This document shows, piece after piece, positions 51,873-62,826 of a DNA stretch of 64,000 nt. This stretch comes from Bartonella doshiae NCTC 12862 = ATCC 700133 (lineage in GTDB: Bacteria; Pseudomonadota; Alphaproteobacteria; Rhizobiales; Rhizobiaceae), in contig NZ_JH725094.1 in NCBI RefSeq assembly GCF_000278155.1, positions 313,765 to 377,764 on the forward strand. The letters run 5' to 3'. Every line of letters begins with the position of its first letter. The first letter of the stretch is position 1. A program made the translations under genes and the position numbers. Below the pieces are notes generated by a model. It saw only the letters and a list, made by a program, of their open reading frames with translations. It was not told where the DNA came from and did not search any database.

Positions 51873-54245
51873 GTGGAATCATTAACACGTAAGAGGATAA
51901 TTATACAAAAACTAAATGCTTTTTCTTTAAAGAGTGTTATGGGCTTTATCTTAGGTATACCTTTACCCTGTTATGTGCTTGCACAACCTTCTACTCCCTC
52001 CCTTATTCAAAATTATATTCCAAACTCGGAAGGTTTTCTCTCACTCTCTGCGAATGAGCTCATCTACAATCGTGATACAAATACTGTCTCTGCACAAGGT
52101 AATGTTCAAATTGAATATGATAATAATAAAGTCCTTGCCCAAAAAATCACTTACAACCACAAAACAGGACGGATCACAGCACAAGAAAACGTCGTGATTA
52201 TTCAAAAAGATGGAAATAAAATTTATTCCAATCAAATTGATATAACTAAAGATTTTGGCGAAGGATTCGTCAATGCCTTACGCATCGACACAGCCAATAA
52301 TATTCATTTTGTAGCAGACAATGCTACACGTCGCAATCGCCAAATGACAATTTTCAATAATGCTACCTATACAGCATGTGAACCTTGCTCTTATATACAA
52401 GATCAAAAAGTCTTATGGAAAATTAGAGCAAGGAAGATCATATGGAATCATACCATCAAAAAAATTCGATTTGAAAATAGCCGTTTTGAAATTTTTGGTG
52501 TACCGATTGTGCAATTTCCAACTTTTGAGCTCTATGATCCAACTGTAAAGCGTGCTAGCGGTCTCATTACCCCTCATTTTTTTTATGCTGATTATCTCGG
52601 TATGGGCATAAAAAATTCTTACTTCTGGAATCTTGCTCCCCATTATGATTTTACACTTTCTTCTACCATCTATACCCAACAAGGATTTTTAACGGAAGGA
52701 GAATGGCGTCAACGTTTTAAAACTGGCAATTATAATATTCGCTTTGCTCATATATACCAAATGCAACCACATAACTTTGATAGTGATACAATTGATGCAC
52801 AGAACACAAACCGTTATATGTTAGCAACAAAAGGCAATTTTCATCTTAATTCACGCTGGACTTATGGATGGGATATTTTTGCACAGTCCGATAAACATTT
52901 CAGTCGCACCTATAAAATTGAAAACTATAATAATCCTACACAACTTTCTCAGCTTTATTTGAGTGGTCTTACAGGTAAAAATCATTTTGATATGCGCTTT
53001 TATCATTTCACGGTTCAAGATTTTATTTTGAGTGATCCCTCTCATGAACACCTCTCTCAACAAGCATGGATTCTCCCCCGCATTGATTATTCTTTTACAC
53101 CAGATCAATCCATTTATACTGGAGAACTCACCTTTCATAGTAATGTGCAATCAATTTATCGTCGTCATACTGACTTCAGTTCTACTGACTGGAACGGTCA
53201 TCCACTTAACACTACAAGGATTTCTGGTATTGCTGGAAATAGCTTTCGTTTAACAAACGAATTAAAATGGAAAAAGCGCCTCATCACATACAATGGCCTC
53301 ATATTAACTCCTATCCTTACTTTACGTGCTGATATCATCACAACAAATACGCATGAAGACCATGTTGTTCCTATCAAAAATGATTCCTTATCAACACTTC
53401 GTGACTCCACAATCCGTAGTATGGCAACCGCTGGTTTGGAAGTACGCTATCCTTTCCTTATTGCATTTGGAAAATCTACACATATTATAGAACCAACCGC
53501 ACAAATTTTCATACGCAATAATGAACAATATATTGGACAAATCCCCAATGAAGATGCGCAAAGCTTTGTGTTCGATGCAACCACACTCTTTCAACGTGAT
53601 AAATTCTCTGGTTATGACCGTATAGAAGGTGGAACAAGAGCCAATGTAGGCTTTAGATATTTCGGAAATTTTAACAATGACTGGTCTCTGTATGCCCTTG
53701 TTGGACAATCTTTTCATCTAGCAGGGAAAAATTCTTTTGCAGAAAAAGATTTTGTTCACGTAGGCGATCATTCTAGCCTAGAAGAAACACGTTCTGATTA
53801 TGTTGCAATGTTTAGCGCAAATCACACAAGTGGTCTTTCCTTAGAAATGCGTGGACGTTTTGATAAAAAAACAGGGGAAATTCGCCGAAGTGAAGTTGAA
53901 GCAGTGCAAAAATGGCAAAATTTTTGGGCAGCTGTACAATACACCTATATCGCAGGACAACCAGATTATGAATATACACAAGATCGCAAAGAAATTTCTT
54001 TTCAAACTGGCATTAAATTAGCTCACTTTTGGTCTCTTAACAGCTACGCCGGTTATGATTTAGTATCCAGCTCCTTCGTAAAACGGGGTATCAGTTTGCA
54101 TTACACAGATGAATGTTTCGGACTTACATTTGGTTATCAACAGGTAATTAATCCAGGAAAAGAAAAACCTTTGCATAATTTTAACTTCTCTCTTTCATTA
54201 CATACAATTTCAGATATCAGAAAAAAGATAAAATCAGATTGGTAA
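51873..54245 (+). CDS. lptD: LPS-assembly protein LptD
   Basis: 790 residues from a GTG that abuts the lptG stop. Signal peptide to about residue 38 (CYVLAQ). An OstA/LptA-like jellyroll domain follows (about 55-160; LIYNRDTNTVSAQGNVQIEYD). The C-terminal beta-barrel (about 230-790) has the conserved ETR-type YPF strand (EVRYPFLIAFGKSTHIIEP). A Cys pair in TACEPCSY may be a disulfide site. It inserts LPS into the outer leaflet of the outer membrane. Confidence 0.93.
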   Translation: MESLTRKRIIIQKLNAFSLKSVMGFILGIPLPCYVLAQPSTPSLIQNYIPNSEGFLSLSANELIYNRDTNTVSAQGNVQIEYDNNKVLAQKITYNHKTGRITAQENVVIIQKDGNKIYSNQIDITKDFGEGFVNALRIDTANNIHFVADNATRRNRQMTIFNNATYTACEPCSYIQDQKVLWKIRARKIIWNHTIKKIRFENSRFEIFGVPIVQFPTFELYDPTVKRASGLITPHFFYADYLGMGIKNSYFWNLAPHYDFTLSSTIYTQQGFLTEGEWRQRFKTGNYNIRFAHIYQMQPHNFDSDTIDAQNTNRYMLATKGNFHLNSRWTYGWDIFAQSDKHFSRTYKIENYNNPTQLSQLYLSGLTGKNHFDMRFYHFTVQDFILSDPSHEHLSQQAWILPRIDYSFTPDQSIYTGELTFHSNVQSIYRRHTDFSSTDWNGHPLNTTRISGIAGNSFRLTNELKWKKRLITYNGLILTPILTLRADIITTNTHEDHVVPIKNDSLSTLRDSTIRSMATAGLEVRYPFLIAFGKSTHIIEPTAQIFIRNNEQYIGQIPNEDAQSFVFDATTLFQRDKFSGYDRIEGGTRANVGFRYFGNFNNDWSLYALVGQSFHLAGKNSFAEKDFVHVGDHSSLEETRSDYVAMFSANHTSGLSLEMRGRFDKKTGEIRRSEVEAVQKWQNFWAAVQYTYIAGQPDYEYTQDRKEISFQTGIKLAHFWSLNSYAGYDLVSSSFVKRGISLHYTDECFGLTFGYQQVINPGKEKPLHNFNFSLSLHTISDIRKKIKSDW

Positions 54246-54347
54246 AGAGAACGTATAAAGAGTTCAACTTATCATTGTTTTTATAAAAAAAAACGTATAT
54301 TTTAAGCAGGTGATGGAAATTAATAAAAAATGCAAAGGCTTACTTAT

Positions 54348-55298
54348 ATGAATAAATTTAAAAAGCGTGCTCTTGCTTTATTTTGTATTTCTACTTTAAG
54401 CATAAACAACCCACTGATCAGTGAATTATTAATTCCACCAGCCTTCGCGCAAACCGTTATTGTTGCCACAGTTAATGGCACCCCTATCACAAATTACGAT
54501 ATTCAAAGACGCATTGCTTTTCTTCGATTACAAAAAAAACAAGGAGATCTCCCTGCGCAAGCTAAAAGCGAGCTAATTGATGAAGTCCTTAAGAATACAG
54601 AAGTAAAACGCCGTAATATCGAGGTGAGTGATAATGAAGTTGAAAGTGCTTTTGAAAATTTTGCGGCACAAAATAATATGTCCATTGATCAACTCAATCA
54701 GATTTTGATTCAAAGTGATATTACAGTACAACACTTTAAAGATTACATTCGTGGACAAATCGGCTGGGGACGTCTTGTTAATGCGCGCTATCAATCTGAA
54801 ACTGGTATGATTACCGAACAGGAAGCTGTGCGCAGAATATTAAAAAATGGTGGTGTCAAACCTTCAACCAATGAATATACACTTCAGAGAATTATTTTTG
54901 TCATTCCTTCGCATCGTCGTTCAGAAATCCTTAAACGTCGCCAAAAGGAAGCTAACAATTTCCGTGCACATTTCCAAGGATGTGCAAATACCCAAGAACA
55001 AGCAAAAGGTATTATAGACGTTACTGTTCGTAATATAGGAAAATTCCTAGAACCACAGCTTCCTAGAGAATGGGAACAAGCTATCCGTGCAACACCTGTT
55101 GGAAAAATGACTCAGTTTCAAGAAACATCGCATGGAATCGAAGCACTTGCTGTCTGCAAAATAAGAAGAGTGTCTGATGATCATGTCGCTCAACTCATAT
55201 TTTCCATTCAAGACAATCAACAAAAAGGCCCAAAAGAACTTGAAAAATTAAGCGAAAAATATTTGGGAGAATTACGGCAAATGGCGCGTATTGAATAA
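54348..55298 (+). CDS. surA: SurA-like periplasmic chaperone/peptidyl-prolyl isomerase
   Basis: 316 residues from ATG 54348, which has AAAGG at good spacing and gives a clean signal peptide (KRALALFCISTL to PAFAQ); ATG 54330 is the alternative. The SurA N-terminal domain (TVNGTPITNYDIQRRIAFL) is followed by one parvulin domain (about 170-270). E. coli SurA has two parvulin domains, so this is a short version, common in alphaproteobacteria. The place between lptD and pdxA is conserved; LptD is a known SurA client. Confidence 0.9.
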   Translation: MNKFKKRALALFCISTLSINNPLISELLIPPAFAQTVIVATVNGTPITNYDIQRRIAFLRLQKKQGDLPAQAKSELIDEVLKNTEVKRRNIEVSDNEVESAFENFAAQNNMSIDQLNQILIQSDITVQHFKDYIRGQIGWGRLVNARYQSETGMITEQEAVRRILKNGGVKPSTNEYTLQRIIFVIPSHRRSEILKRRQKEANNFRAHFQGCANTQEQAKGIIDVTVRNIGKFLEPQLPREWEQAIRATPVGKMTQFQETSHGIEALAVCKIRRVSDDHVAQLIFSIQDNQQKGPKELEKLSEKYLGELRQMARIE

Positions 55299-55304
55299 TT
55301 CATA

Positions 55305-56318
55305 ATGGTTGCGCTTGTTGTTAGCAGTGGTGATCCTGCTGGAATTGGTCCCGAAATAGCTTTAAAAGCGTGGAGTTTACGTATTACACGCCAAATTCCA
55401 CCATTTGCTCTTCTTGCTGATCCTGAGGTTATTCGTTCACGTGCTCATTTTTTACAGATCAATGTTGAAATAGAAACTGTTTTTACAAATGATCTTGTGA
55501 AAAACTTCCAAGCTGCTCTTCCTGTAATACCTTTAAGAAACCGGCAAAGCGATCGATTGGGAGTACCTTCATGCAACAATGTTGCTGGAATAATAGAAGC
55601 GATCAAACGTGGGGTTCAATTGGTTCAAAGTAACCATGCGTGTGCACTTGTTACTTGCCCTATTGCAAAAAAAAGTCTTTATGATGCGGGTTTTAGATTT
55701 CCTGGACATACGGAGTTTTTAGCCGATTTAGCACATAAAACTTCTAATAAACATTATCATCCGGTTATGATGTTGTCTGGTCCTCGATTGAAAACAGTAC
55801 CAATTACTCTGCATATTCCATTCAATGAAGTTTCCTCACGCCTCAACCAACATTTAATCATTCAAACGGTATTAATTACTGAAAGCGACTTAAGAACACG
55901 ATTTAAAATAACTTCTCCTCGTCTCGCTATTGCTGGCCTTAATCCTCATGCTGGAGAAGAAGGTGCAATGGGTAAAGAAGATATTGAAATTATCATTCCT
56001 GCTGTTGAATACCTTAAAAATAAAGGACTCAATATTGTAGGCCCACTGCCTGCCGATACAATGTTCCATGAAAGAGCAAGACAAACATATGATGTTGCCC
56101 TTTGCATGTATCACGACCAAGCCCTTATTCCCGTTAAGACATTGGACTTTGACACCACTGTCAATATCACTTTAGGACTCCCCTTTATTCGTACTTCTCC
56201 AGACCATGGAACGGCTTTTGATATTGCAAATAAAGGAATAGCCTCTCCTGAAAGCTTTATTGCTGCTCTTAAAGTTGCAAGTCAACTTGCGGAAAATAGT
56301 TTGATACCATGCCAATAG
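55305..56318 (+). CDS. pdxA: 4-hydroxythreonine-4-phosphate dehydrogenase
   Basis: 337 residues. Vitamin B6 synthesis, DXP-dependent route. The N-terminus [19 protein letters not shown], the metal/substrate sites GHTEFLADL and [35 protein letters not shown] and [12 protein letters not shown] are all present. It starts six bases after surA and overlaps rsmA by ten bases. Confidence 0.96.
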   Translation: MVALVVSSGDPAGIGPEIALKAWSLRITRQIPPFALLADPEVIRSRAHFLQINVEIETVFTNDLVKNFQAALPVIPLRNRQSDRLGVPSCNNVAGIIEAIKRGVQLVQSNHACALVTCPIAKKSLYDAGFRFPGHTEFLADLAHKTSNKHYHPVMMLSGPRLKTVPITLHIPFNEVSSRLNQHLIIQTVLITESDLRTRFKITSPRLAIAGLNPHAGEEGAMGKEDIEIIIPAVEYLKNKGLNIVGPLPADTMFHERARQTYDVALCMYHDQALIPVKTLDFDTTVNITLGLPFIRTSPDHGTAFDIANKGIASPESFIAALKVASQLAENSLIPCQ

Positions 56319-57139
56319 ATAATCTTCCTCCTCTGCGTGAGGTAATTGATATATATGGATTGCAAGCACATAAATCCTTGGGCCAAAATTTTCTTTTTGA
56401 TCTTAACTTGACATCTAAGATTGCTCATCAAGCAGGAAATATAGAAGGAAAACCTGTTATTGAAGTTGGTCCTGGTCCTGGAGGACTTACACGCGCCTTG
56501 CTTGCAAAAGGTGCTATTGTAACAGCAATAGAGCGTGATGAACGCTGTATACCAGCTCTCTTAGAGATAGAAAAACACTACCCAAAAAGATTAAAGCTTA
56601 TCTGTAACGACGCACTGAAACAAGACTTTTCAAGACTTTTTGAAAAATCCCCTGAAAAACCACGTATCATTGCAAATCTTCCCTATAACATTGGAACACA
56701 ACTCTTATTAAATTGGTTGTTGGTTGAACCATGGCCTCCTTTTTATGAATCAATGACACTGATGTTTCAACGTGAAGTTGCCAAACGTATTACCGCTATG
56801 CCTCAATCTTCTCACTATGGGCGTCTTAGTGTTTTAACTGGGTGGCGTACCACTGCAAAAATTGCTTTTGATGTACCTCCTCAAGCCTTTATACCAGCAC
56901 CTAAAGTAAATTCTTCCGTTGTTCATATCGTTCCGCGCACACAACCTCTTACCTGTTCTGCACAAAAATTAAGCCTTGTTACAAAAACCGCTTTTGGACA
57001 AAGGCGAAAAATGTTGCGTCAAAATCTCAAAACTCTTGGAGGTGAAGTACTTTTAGAAAAAGCTGGAATTGATGGAACACGCCGTGCTGAAACACTCTCA
57101 ATTTGTGAATTTGTGAATTTAGCTAATTTAGTGATCTAA
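56309..57139 (+). CDS. rsmA: 16S rRNA (adenine(1518)/(1519)-N(6))-dimethyltransferase
   Basis: 276 residues, also called KsgA. Motifs: [29 protein letters not shown] (AdoMet site), the catalytic IANLPYNIG, and the C-terminal [13 protein letters not shown]. It dimethylates two adjacent adenines near the 3' end of 16S rRNA. The pdxA-rsmA overlap is conserved widely. Convergent with gmk. Confidence 0.97.
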   Translation: MPIDNLPPLREVIDIYGLQAHKSLGQNFLFDLNLTSKIAHQAGNIEGKPVIEVGPGPGGLTRALLAKGAIVTAIERDERCIPALLEIEKHYPKRLKLICNDALKQDFSRLFEKSPEKPRIIANLPYNIGTQLLLNWLLVEPWPPFYESMTLMFQREVAKRITAMPQSSHYGRLSVLTGWRTTAKIAFDVPPQAFIPAPKVNSSVVHIVPRTQPLTCSAQKLSLVTKTAFGQRRKMLRQNLKTLGGEVLLEKAGIDGTRRAETLSICEFVNLANLVI

Positions 57140-57184
57140 AAACGCACCTTTTACTTATTGTTCATTTTTAAAATAATAAGACTA

Positions 57185-57853
57185 TTAATCAATTTTTTCA
57201 GCAATAAGTCCATCAATAAAAGATTCAAGAAAAGAATAGCGCTCGCGCTTTACTGTCTCTGCTAAATAAATCGATTTAATAAGCGAAATAGATTGATCTA
57301 AATCTTCATTAATAACAACATAATCATAAGAACGCCAATGCAACATTTCCGTTCGTGCATTCTTCAATCTTAAATTGATGATATTCTGATTATCTTCTGC
57401 TCGACGGTGTAAACGTGCAAAAAGCTCTTCCATTGATGGTGGAAGAATGAAAACAGATACAGTATCCCCTGGCATCTTTTGTTGAAGCTGCTCAGTACCT
57501 TGGTAATCAATATCAAATAACATATCTCGACCAGCACTCAACGCACTTTCAACAGTTTCACGTAAAGTTCCGTAATAATTTCCATGAACCTCCGCCCATT
57601 CAATAAATTCATCTCTATTACGTTTACGTTCAAACTCTTCCTTTGAAATAAAATGATAATGAAGACCATCCACCTCACTAGAACGTTTTTGACGTGTCGT
57701 CATACTTACAGAAAGCTCTAATTGTCCATCTTTTAAAAGTAATCGAGAAAGAGTTGATTTACCAGCCCCTGAAGGTGAAGAGAGAATAAATAAAAAACCG
57801 CGACGTCGCTCTATTTTCTCTTTGCTAAATTCATTCTCAAAAAATGTCATCAT
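57185..57853 (-). CDS. gmk: Guanylate kinase
   Basis: 222 residues. GMP to GDP phosphorylation. P-loop [13 protein letters not shown], then [41 protein letters not shown] and the lid residues [18 protein letters not shown] second in-frame ATG is adjacent. yicC, which often lies between mltG and gmk in relatives, is missing; the genes are 67 bases apart. Confidence 0.96.
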   Translation of the reverse strand: MMTFFENEFSKEKIERRRGFLFILSSPSGAGKSTLSRLLLKDGQLELSVSMTTRQKRSSEVDGLHYHFISKEEFERKRNRDEFIEWAEVHGNYYGTLRETVESALSAGRDMLFDIDYQGTEQLQQKMPGDTVSVFILPPSMEELFARLHRRAEDNQNIINLRLKNARTEMLHWRSYDYVVINEDLDQSISLIKSIYLAETVKRERYSFLESFIDGLIAEKID

Positions 57854-57920
57854 ACCACTTTGCTTTTTCCTAAACTATTGCATCAAAACTTTACTAATAC
57901 ATTTCCATATTTTACAAAAA

Positions 57921-59030
57921 TTAATGCGTAGCCTTTAATGCACGCCACTTGCGGACATTTATATTATGCTCGTCCAAAGTTCTCGAAAAAACATGCCCTC
58001 CTGAACCATCAGCAACAAAATAAAGTACATCACTTTTTGGTGAATGTGCCACCGCTTTCAAAGAATCTCGCCCTGGATTAGCAATAGCTGTTGGAGGTAG
58101 ACCATCAATTTTATAAGTATTATATGGCGTTACCTTCTCAAGATCTGAACGGTAAATTGCACGACCAGCAGGTTTTCCTTTTCCACCAAAGAGACCATAA
58201 ATCACCGTCGGATCAGATTGAAGACGCATGCGTTTTGCAAGACGGTTATAAAACACCGCAGCAACTTGATATTTCTCATCTGCAATCCCTGTCTCTTTCT
58301 CAACAATCGATGCCAATATCACAAATTCTTCAATGGACTTGATCGGTAAATCAGGCGAACGTGTGGCCCATATTTCATTAATTAATTTTGTCTGCCCCTC
58401 ACGCAACCTCTTTATAATTTCTTTACGTGTGGTCCCTCGAATAAAATGAACCGTATCTGTCATCAAACTTCCCTCTGGAGGCAAAACTTCCGGAAGATTT
58501 CCAATCAAAATTTCATTAGCAGCTAACCGATCAAAAACTTGTTGAACTGTCAAACCTTCTGGCACTGTAAATGCGTGTTCAATAGATTTACCTTTTACGA
58601 GAATATCCATAATATCCTGCATCGATGCATATGCTGGAATTAAATATTCACCAGCTTTAAGACGTGTTGTTTTTTGATGATAACCAACCCCATAAACAAA
58701 AATATCCGATGATCGAACAAGACCGCGTTTTTCGAGTAATGAAGCAATTTCGCGAATCCCTGTTCCGGGGGAAATAAGAACAATCTGTTCTTCTTCAGCT
58801 GTTCCTTTGCCTTCAAAAATAGTCTTTCCAATATAAAGAGGAATACTTATTGCCAAAATAACGACCACAATCAGCATCAACAAAAAATGACCGAAAATGA
58901 CTAGCGGATTACGTACAATATACGAATTCTTTTGTTTCTGATGTGCAAATATGCCCTTACCGTCTGTTAAATGATTCGAAGAGGAATCATTTATGTCCTT
59001 TATCGGCCTTTCATCTTTTACATTGGACAT
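57921..59030 (-). CDS. mltG: Endolytic murein transglycosylase MltG
   Basis: 369 residues. A cytoplasmic N-terminus of ~45 residues, one membrane helix (about 46-66), a LysM-like subdomain (about 80-160) and the YceG catalytic domain with the active-site Glu in LASIVEKETGIADE, then LQSDPTVIYGL and the C-terminal YFVADGSGGHVFSRTLDEH. It cuts nascent glycan strands and sets their length. It follows fabF, as in other alphaproteobacteria. Confidence 0.95.
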   Translation of the reverse strand: MSNVKDERPIKDINDSSSNHLTDGKGIFAHQKQKNSYIVRNPLVIFGHFLLMLIVVVILAISIPLYIGKTIFEGKGTAEEEQIVLISPGTGIREIASLLEKRGLVRSSDIFVYGVGYHQKTTRLKAGEYLIPAYASMQDIMDILVKGKSIEHAFTVPEGLTVQQVFDRLAANEILIGNLPEVLPPEGSLMTDTVHFIRGTTRKEIIKRLREGQTKLINEIWATRSPDLPIKSIEEFVILASIVEKETGIADEKYQVAAVFYNRLAKRMRLQSDPTVIYGLFGGKGKPAGRAIYRSDLEKVTPYNTYKIDGLPPTAIANPGRDSLKAVAHSPKSDVLYFVADGSGGHVFSRTLDEHNINVRKWRALKATH

Positions 59031-59147
59031 AACTCTCTCTCAGCCTCAACAACTTTTAAGTACTATAACTACAATCTCTCACTTAAATTCCATAATAAAT
59101 AAAAAAGAAGAAAACCTGAGGTCAGAAAAAATAAGTAAAAACGTTTA

Positions 59148-60413
59148 CTACTTTCCAACAAAGCGTCGAATAACTAAAGATGCATTTGTTCCCCCAAATC
59201 CAAAAGAATTAGAAAGAACCGTATTAATTGTTCGTTCGCGCGGTTTATGTGGAACAAGATCAATTTTCGTTTCAATTGATGGATTGTCAAGATTGAGTGT
59301 TGCTGGAGCAATATTATCTCGTATAGCTAAAATACAAAAAATAGCCTCCGCTGCACCAGCTGCACCAAGTAAATGTCCAATAGATGACTTTGTTGATGAC
59401 ATTGATACTTGTGGTGCATAATACCCTAAAACACGCTCAACAGCTGACAACTCTATAACATCAGCCATCGTTGATGTTCCGTGGGCGTTAATGTAATCAA
59501 GTTCACTTACATCCACTTGTGCACGCTCGAGAGCAGCCTTCATACTGCGCTGCGCACCTTCACCACTCTCTGAAGGTGCTGTAATGTGATAAGCATCGCC
59601 GGATAAACCATAACCAATAATCTCAGCATAAATATGAGCACCCCGTTTTTTTGCGTGTTCAAGCTCTTCTAAAACGACAATCGCAGCTCCCTCTCCCATA
59701 ACAAAACCATCACGATCAGCATCATAAGGACGTGATGCCCGTTCAGGATCATCGTTACGGCCAGTAGAAAGAGCTCTACAAGCAGAAAAGCCAGCAAGAG
59801 ATATCCTATTTATCGGGGATTCAGTTCCCCCCGCCGCTATTACATCTGCATCACCGAACGCAATCAAACGCGCCGCATCACCAATTGCATGCGCCCCTGT
59901 CGAACAAGCCGTTACAACCGAATGATTAGGACCACGTAAGCCATATTTGATAGATACATAGCCAGAAGCAAGATTAATCAAACGTCCTGGAATAAAAAAA
60001 GGAGAAACGCGCCGTGGACCTTTATCGCGAAGCGTATAACCGGCCTCAACAATGCCTTCAATACCCCCAATACCTGAACCAATTAATACACCTGTACGAA
60101 TCTGATCTTCATCATTCTTAGGAAACCACTCAGCATCAGCAAATGCTTGATCAGCAGCAGCGATTGCATAAACAATAAACCCATCAACCTTACGCTGCTC
60201 TTTGGGTTCCATATGTAAATCAGCATTATAGGTACCATCTGTCCCATCTCCCAAAGGAATACGCGCAGCAATCTGACACGGCAAATCAGACACATCAAAT
60301 TCAGTAATACGCCGAACACCACTTTTCCCAGCAAGAAGTCGCTTCCAACTATTTTCGACATCACCCGCTAATGGAGATACCAATCCTAAACCAGTAACAA
60401 CAACACGTCTCAT
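59148..60413 (-). CDS. fabF: 3-oxoacyl-ACP synthase II
   Basis: 421 residues from ATG 60413 (RRVVVTGLGLVSPLAG); a GTG at 60440 opens a nine-residue extension not found in the family. Catalytic Cys in VVTACSTGAHAIGDA, and His residues in NAHGTSTMADV and SSIGHLLGAAGAAE. Condenses malonyl-ACP with acyl-ACP, including the elongation to cis-vaccenate. Located 109 bases after acpP with a hairpin in the gap. Confidence 0.96.
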   Translation of the reverse strand: MRRVVVTGLGLVSPLAGDVENSWKRLLAGKSGVRRITEFDVSDLPCQIAARIPLGDGTDGTYNADLHMEPKEQRKVDGFIVYAIAAADQAFADAEWFPKNDEDQIRTGVLIGSGIGGIEGIVEAGYTLRDKGPRRVSPFFIPGRLINLASGYVSIKYGLRGPNHSVVTACSTGAHAIGDAARLIAFGDADVIAAGGTESPINRISLAGFSACRALSTGRNDDPERASRPYDADRDGFVMGEGAAIVVLEELEHAKKRGAHIYAEIIGYGLSGDAYHITAPSESGEGAQRSMKAALERAQVDVSELDYINAHGTSTMADVIELSAVERVLGYYAPQVSMSSTKSSIGHLLGAAGAAEAIFCILAIRDNIAPATLNLDNPSIETKIDLVPHKPRERTINTVLSNSFGFGGTNASLVIRRFVGK

Positions 60414-60480
60414 ACTTCCAACCCTGAATCGAGAATTCACCTCTTAAAGATTCATTCCCGAAATAATCCCCAAAGAATAC

Positions 60481-60507
60481 AGGCAAAAGCATCTTATGCT
60501 TTTGCCT
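60481..60507 (-). terminator. Hairpin between acpP and fabF (terminator or attenuator)
   Basis: 12-base stem AGGCAAAAGCAT (60481-60492) and ATGCTTTTGCCT (60496-60507), three-base loop, 15 bases after the acpP stop. No long T run follows on the minus strand, so partial readthrough into fabF is plausible. Confidence 0.65.
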
Positions 60508-60522
60508 TTTAGTAATTAGTAA

Positions 60523-60759
60523 TCACGCAGAAGCTTTATTGATAAACTTTACTGCATCATCAACTGTAAAAATTGTTTCAGCAGCCTCATCTGGGATTTC
60601 TACACCAAACTCTTCTTCAAAAGCCATAACGAGCTCAACCGTATCAAGGCTATCTGCTCCTAGATCGTCGATAAAGCTTGCATTTGCTACTACTTTATCT
60701 GCATCAACTCCAAGATGCTCCACGATAATTTTCTTAACACGCTCTTCTGTATCACTCAT
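60523..60759 (-). CDS. acpP: Acyl carrier protein
   Basis: 78 acidic residues. The phosphopantetheine Ser is in [21 protein letters not shown]. It carries growing acyl chains for fatty acid and lipid A synthesis. It lies between fabG and fabF, the conserved order, with a 268-base leader before it that probably has its own strong promoter. Confidence 0.98.
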   Translation of the reverse strand: MSDTEERVKKIIVEHLGVDADKVVANASFIDDLGADSLDTVELVMAFEEEFGVEIPDEAAETIFTVDDAVKFINKASA

Positions 60760-61027
60760 GTTGAAATCCTCGAATTTATATTATTTTCTCACAATTTGGT
60801 TAGCTACATCAGACTATCTAATCAAGCAATAGATGCATTATTCTAAAGATTTTAGCGACAATTTAAAATATCCTGTGGATATCCCTTATAAAATGAACCA
60901 CTCTAACATTCCGATATAACATAAACTGATTAACTACCATGTTAAAGAACCGGATATATTTTTCCGTTTCATTTTTTACTATCTAAAATAATACGGCTTA
61001 TAAATCAACGTGGAATAAAGCAAATAC

Positions 61028-61765
61028 TCATATCATTGCCATCCCACCATTGATATGAAGTGTTTGACCCGTCACATATGCTGCTTCATCGCTCGCTAAA
61101 TAAGCAGCAGCAAAAGCTATTTCTTTCCCCATTCCCATACGCCTCATTGGAATCGCCGCCATAATGATTTCTTTTTGCTTTTCATTCAGCTTATCCGTCA
61201 TCGCAGACTTGATGAATCCTGGAGCAATACAATTAACCGTGATGTTTCGTGAGGCAATTTCTTGTGCTAATGATTTAGAAAAACCTATTAAACCAGCTTT
61301 TGCAGCACAATAATTGGTTTGCCCAGGATTTCCAACCACACCAACAATAGATGTTATGTTAATAATCCGTCCATAACGACGCCGCATCATAAAATGTATC
61401 AATTCACGTGTCAAAGTAAAAGCAGCCGTTAGGTTGACCGCTAAGACATCATCCCAATCTTGATCCTGCATACGCACAAAAAGGCCATCTCGCGTGATGC
61501 CCGCATTGTTCACTAAAATATCGACACCATCCATCTCTTTTTCCGCTGTTTCAGCTAATTGCTTAACGGATTTACGCTCAGAAAGATTCGCGGGGAATAT
61601 AAAAATATTTTGTCCTAAATCGGCAGCAATTTCTTTAAGCCTGTCCTCACGCGTTCCATGGAGCCCAACAATTGCTCCTTGCGTATGGAAGCAACGCGCA
61701 ATTTCCTCACCAATTCCTCCCGATGCTCCCGTTACAAGAACTTTACGACCTGTTAATTTAAACAT
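61028..61765 (-). CDS. fabG: 3-oxoacyl-ACP reductase
   Basis: 245 residues of the short-chain dehydrogenase family. NADPH site VTGASGGIGEEIA, NNAG (VNNAGITRDG), and the catalytic Ser, Tyr and Lys in ITSIVGVVGNPGQTNYCAAK. The C-terminus YVTGQTLHINGGMAM is typical. It reduces 3-oxoacyl-ACP in elongation. Starts 19 bases after fabD. Confidence 0.97.
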   Translation of the reverse strand: MFKLTGRKVLVTGASGGIGEEIARCFHTQGAIVGLHGTREDRLKEIAADLGQNIFIFPANLSERKSVKQLAETAEKEMDGVDILVNNAGITRDGLFVRMQDQDWDDVLAVNLTAAFTLTRELIHFMMRRRYGRIINITSIVGVVGNPGQTNYCAAKAGLIGFSKSLAQEIASRNITVNCIAPGFIKSAMTDKLNEKQKEIIMAAIPMRRMGMGKEIAFAAAYLASDEAAYVTGQTLHINGGMAMI

Positions 61766-61784
61766 TTTCCAGACTCCTTAAAGA

Positions 61785-62729
61785 TTAAACGCCAAGTGTC
61801 CATAGCGCTGTTTCTATTTCCTCAGCTGTACCAATTGTTAATCCCCTTATATCTTTATTAATACGGCGCGCTAAACCTGTTAATATCTTTCCAGAACCAA
61901 TTTCAAAAAGTGTATCAACCCCATTGGCACCGATCCACTCTATCGTTTCACGCCATCGCACTCTCTCCGTCACTTGATGAACAAGAAGCGCAATAATACG
62001 CTCTGGATCACTCTCTGGTGCAACAGAAACGTTTGCTATGAGAGGAACAACAGGAGTCGTCTTGTTAACAGTTGAAAGCGCTTTCTTCATAGTATCAGCC
62101 GCAGGCTGCATCAAACTCGAATGGAAAGGCGCAGAAACTGGAAGAAGAAGAGCACGTTTAGCACCTGTCTTTGATGCGATCTCTACCGCTGTCTCAACAG
62201 CCTTTGCTTTGCCTGAAATAACAATTTGCCCACCACCATTATCATTAGCAATCTGACATAACCCTTCCCCAGAAACAACCTGACAAATCTCTTCCACATT
62301 TTGCTCATCTAAACCAATAATTGCTGCCATAGATCCTTCACCGACAGCAACAGCAGCTTGCATAGCATTTCCACGAATCCGCAAAAGCCTTGCCGTGTCA
62401 GTAAGATTAAATGTACCAGCAGCACAAAGAGCTGAATATTCCCCTAAAGAATGACCTGCAACAAATTTTACTTTTGATGCCATATGAAACCCCAATTGTT
62501 CCATTACACGAATAACAGCCATGGATACAGCCATCAATGCAGGTTGCGCATTTGCTGTTAATGTCAAAACATCCACTGGCCCTTCAAAAATAATTTCTGA
62601 TAATTTCTCACCTAAAGCATCATCCACTTCCTCAAAAACCATCCGCGCTGCAACAAATTGCTCTGCAAGCACTTTGCCCATACCAACAAGCTGACTTCCT
62701 TGTCCTGGAAAAGTAAAAGCTGCTACCAT
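61785..62729 (-). CDS. fabD: Malonyl-CoA-acyl carrier protein transacylase
   Basis: 314 residues. FPGQGSQLVGMG at the N-terminus, the nucleophile Ser in VAGHSLGEYSAL, the catalytic His in SAPFHSSLMQPA and the closing EIGSGKILTGLARRI. It loads malonyl groups onto ACP and heads the fabD-fabG-acpP-fabF cluster. Confidence 0.97.
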   Translation of the reverse strand: MVAAFTFPGQGSQLVGMGKVLAEQFVAARMVFEEVDDALGEKLSEIIFEGPVDVLTLTANAQPALMAVSMAVIRVMEQLGFHMASKVKFVAGHSLGEYSALCAAGTFNLTDTARLLRIRGNAMQAAVAVGEGSMAAIIGLDEQNVEEICQVVSGEGLCQIANDNGGGQIVISGKAKAVETAVEIASKTGAKRALLLPVSAPFHSSLMQPAADTMKKALSTVNKTTPVVPLIANVSVAPESDPERIIALLVHQVTERVRWRETIEWIGANGVDTLFEIGSGKILTGLARRINKDIRGLTIGTAEEIETALWTLGV

Positions 62730-62826
62730 CTATCGACTCCTCAATTGTGCAATTCAATTCTTTGCTTTTGATCTCATTCATAAGAATAAATCAAGATTTC
62801 ATAAGCACAAATCAAGATAAAGTAAT

